From the NCBI GenBank assembly GCA_017463485.1, contig JAFTPD010000005.1:1-64000 (forward strand): 64,000 nt of DNA, in the 5' to 3' direction. Source of the stretch: Clostridia bacterium. Its GTDB lineage: Bacteria > Bacillota > Clostridia > Oscillospirales > CAG-272. Within the stretch, counting starts at the first letter, position 1; each line of letters begins with the position of its first letter. Made by a program: the position numbers and the translations under genes. Under the pieces are notes generated by a model. That model ran no database searches. It saw nothing but the letters and a program-made list of their open reading frames with translations, and was not told where the DNA came from. Below, in pieces: positions 63,134-64,000 of the stretch.

Positions 63134-64000
63134 TTATTTCCCCTCTTTTGCCAGCTCGTCCTGAATGTACTGAAGCGACACGATCTTTGCCTTGGTCGCC
63201 TCAACGTCAAGCAGAGCCGTGTTATTGGAGTTGAACTCGGTCAGCGTATTTCTCTCTGCGTCGCCCTGGTTGAAGTACTTGTCGTAGTTCAGTCCGCGCT
63301 TGTCGCAGGGCACACGGTAGAAGTCGCCCATGTCGATAGCATTTGCGCACTCCTCGTTGGTAAGCAGAGTTTCATACATCTTTTCACCGTGGCGGATACC
63401 GATAACCTTGATGTTATCCTTGTCGCCGCCGAACAGCTCGCAAACTGCCTCTGCCTGAGTCTTGATGGTACAAGCGGGAGCCTTCTGAACGAGGATATCT
63501 CCGCTCTCACCGTGCTCGAATGCGAACAGTACAAGGTCAACAGCCTCGTCAAGCGACATGATAAATCTCGTCATTGTGGGATCGGTGATGGTGATGGGAT
63601 TGCCCGCTCTTATCTGGTCGATCCACAGCGGAATTACCGAGCCGCGGCTACACATTACGTTGCCGTATCTGGTGCAGCAGATCTTGGTCTTATCGGGGCT
63701 TACCGTTCTTGACTTTGCAACAATGACCTTCTCCATCATTGCCTTACTTGTTCCCATAGCGTTTACGGGGTAAGCAGCCTTATCGGTGGACAGGCAGACG
63801 ATATTCTTAACTCCCGCCTCAATAGCTGCGGTCAGTACGTTCTCCGTGCCAAGCACGTTGGTCTTTACCGCCTCAATGGGGAAAAACTCGCAGGAAGGCA
63901 CCTGCTTGAGCGCCGCCGCGTGGAATATGTAATCCACACCGTGCATAGCGTTGCGCACGCTTGCGATATCGCGCACGTCGCCGATATAAAACTTGATCTT
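63134..64000 (-). CDS. capE: CapE-type UDP-GlcNAc 4,6-dehydratase, partial
   Basis: C-terminal ~288 codons of an extended SDR; the N-terminal Rossmann part with GGTGxxG lies beyond the window. The frame is open to the edge and has no reliable start; a GTG at 63976 is internal. STDKAAYPVNAMGTSKAMME has the catalytic Ser and the substrate-facing Met/Lys of the inverting CapE/FlaA1 group; RYGNVMCSRGSVIPLW and TITDPTMTRFI follow. It would make UDP-2-acetamido-2,6-dideoxy-4-ketohexose for CapF. Its stop is one base before the capF start. Confidence 0.92.
   Translation of the reverse strand, partial: KIKFYIGDVRDIASVRNAMHGVDYIFHAAALKQVPSCEFFPIEAVKTNVLGTENVLTAAIEAGVKNIVCLSTDKAAYPVNAMGTSKAMMEKVIVAKSRTVSPDKTKICCTRYGNVMCSRGSVIPLWIDQIRAGNPITITDPTMTRFIMSLDEAVDLVLFAFEHGESGDILVQKAPACTIKTQAEAVCELFGGDKDNIKVIGIRHGEKMYETLLTNEECANAIDMGDFYRVPCDKRGLNYDKYFNQGDAERNTLTEFNSNNTALLDVEATKAKIVSLQYIQDELAKEGK

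Overview
The window looks like a chromosome segment of a spore-forming, strictly anaerobic Firmicute of the class Clostridia, probably a gut or rumen commensal. The signs are a SpoIVB sporulation peptidase, rubredoxin, rubrerythrin with an Rrf2-type regulator, a glycyl radical enzyme with its activase, several glycoside hydrolases, clean Gram-positive Shine-Dalgarno sites, and many TTGACA-17-TATAAT promoters. No rRNA operon, integrase, complete transposase or CRISPR array is visible.

Layout. 0-12 kb: rubredoxin; a MOP-type flippase; a leftward operon nadE - aldo/keto reductase - P-loop kinase - dut - leucine-rich-repeat lipoprotein; tRNA-Glu and mntP; trkA-trkH potassium uptake. 12-16 kb: RNase P RNA (rnpB) behind a cyclophilin, mini-RNase III, a YgjV-like protein, and an ACT/UPF0210 pair. 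16-25 kb: tRNA-Arg(ACG) and tRNA-Arg(CCT), each followed by a perfect hairpin and by odd repeats that imitate a tRNA T-arm; a lipoprotein; glycerol-1-phosphate dehydrogenase; a phosphoesterase; a run of five hairpins; an SPFH/ribbon-helix-helix/ABC operon; threonine aldolase. 25-33 kb: three glycan-degrading enzymes.

33-49.5 kb is the accessory part, partly more AT-rich. It lies between direct repeats of the 3' end and terminator of the rubrerythrin gene (copies near 33.2, 34.2 and 49.5 kb). It holds a barstar with a truncated toxin-like neighbour, a glycoside hydrolase broken by one in-frame stop, and the most interesting system: an apparent RiPP (ribosomally made, modified peptide) locus. 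An eight-gene leftward operon encodes an HPr-kinase-like protein, a SipW-type S26 peptidase fused to PqqD, a radical SAM/SPASM enzyme, an acyl carrier protein fused to an FkbH-type HAD protein, a nucleotidyltransferase-like protein, two ABC exporter half-transporters, and a BtrH-like protein with a discoidin-like C-terminus. Divergently transcribed are an ArsR-type regulator and a 39-residue candidate precursor peptide that is too short for ordinary gene calling. My inference is that the peptide receives a radical-SAM modification and possibly a three-carbon acyl group made on the carrier protein and moved by the BtrH-like protein, and is then exported. That chemistry is a hypothesis. A small XRE regulator, a DUF6514-like protein and a fragment resembling a recombinase tail sit at the right edge.

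49.5-64 kb: rubrerythrin and Rrf2 regulator, an MFS transporter, pyridoxal-kinase-like protein with shikimate kinase, a trypsin-like lipoprotein, the glycyl radical enzyme pair, SpoIVB, a possible nuclease-fold protein, and the start of a capsule locus (nucleotidyltransferase-like protein, capF, partial capE) that runs off the right edge.
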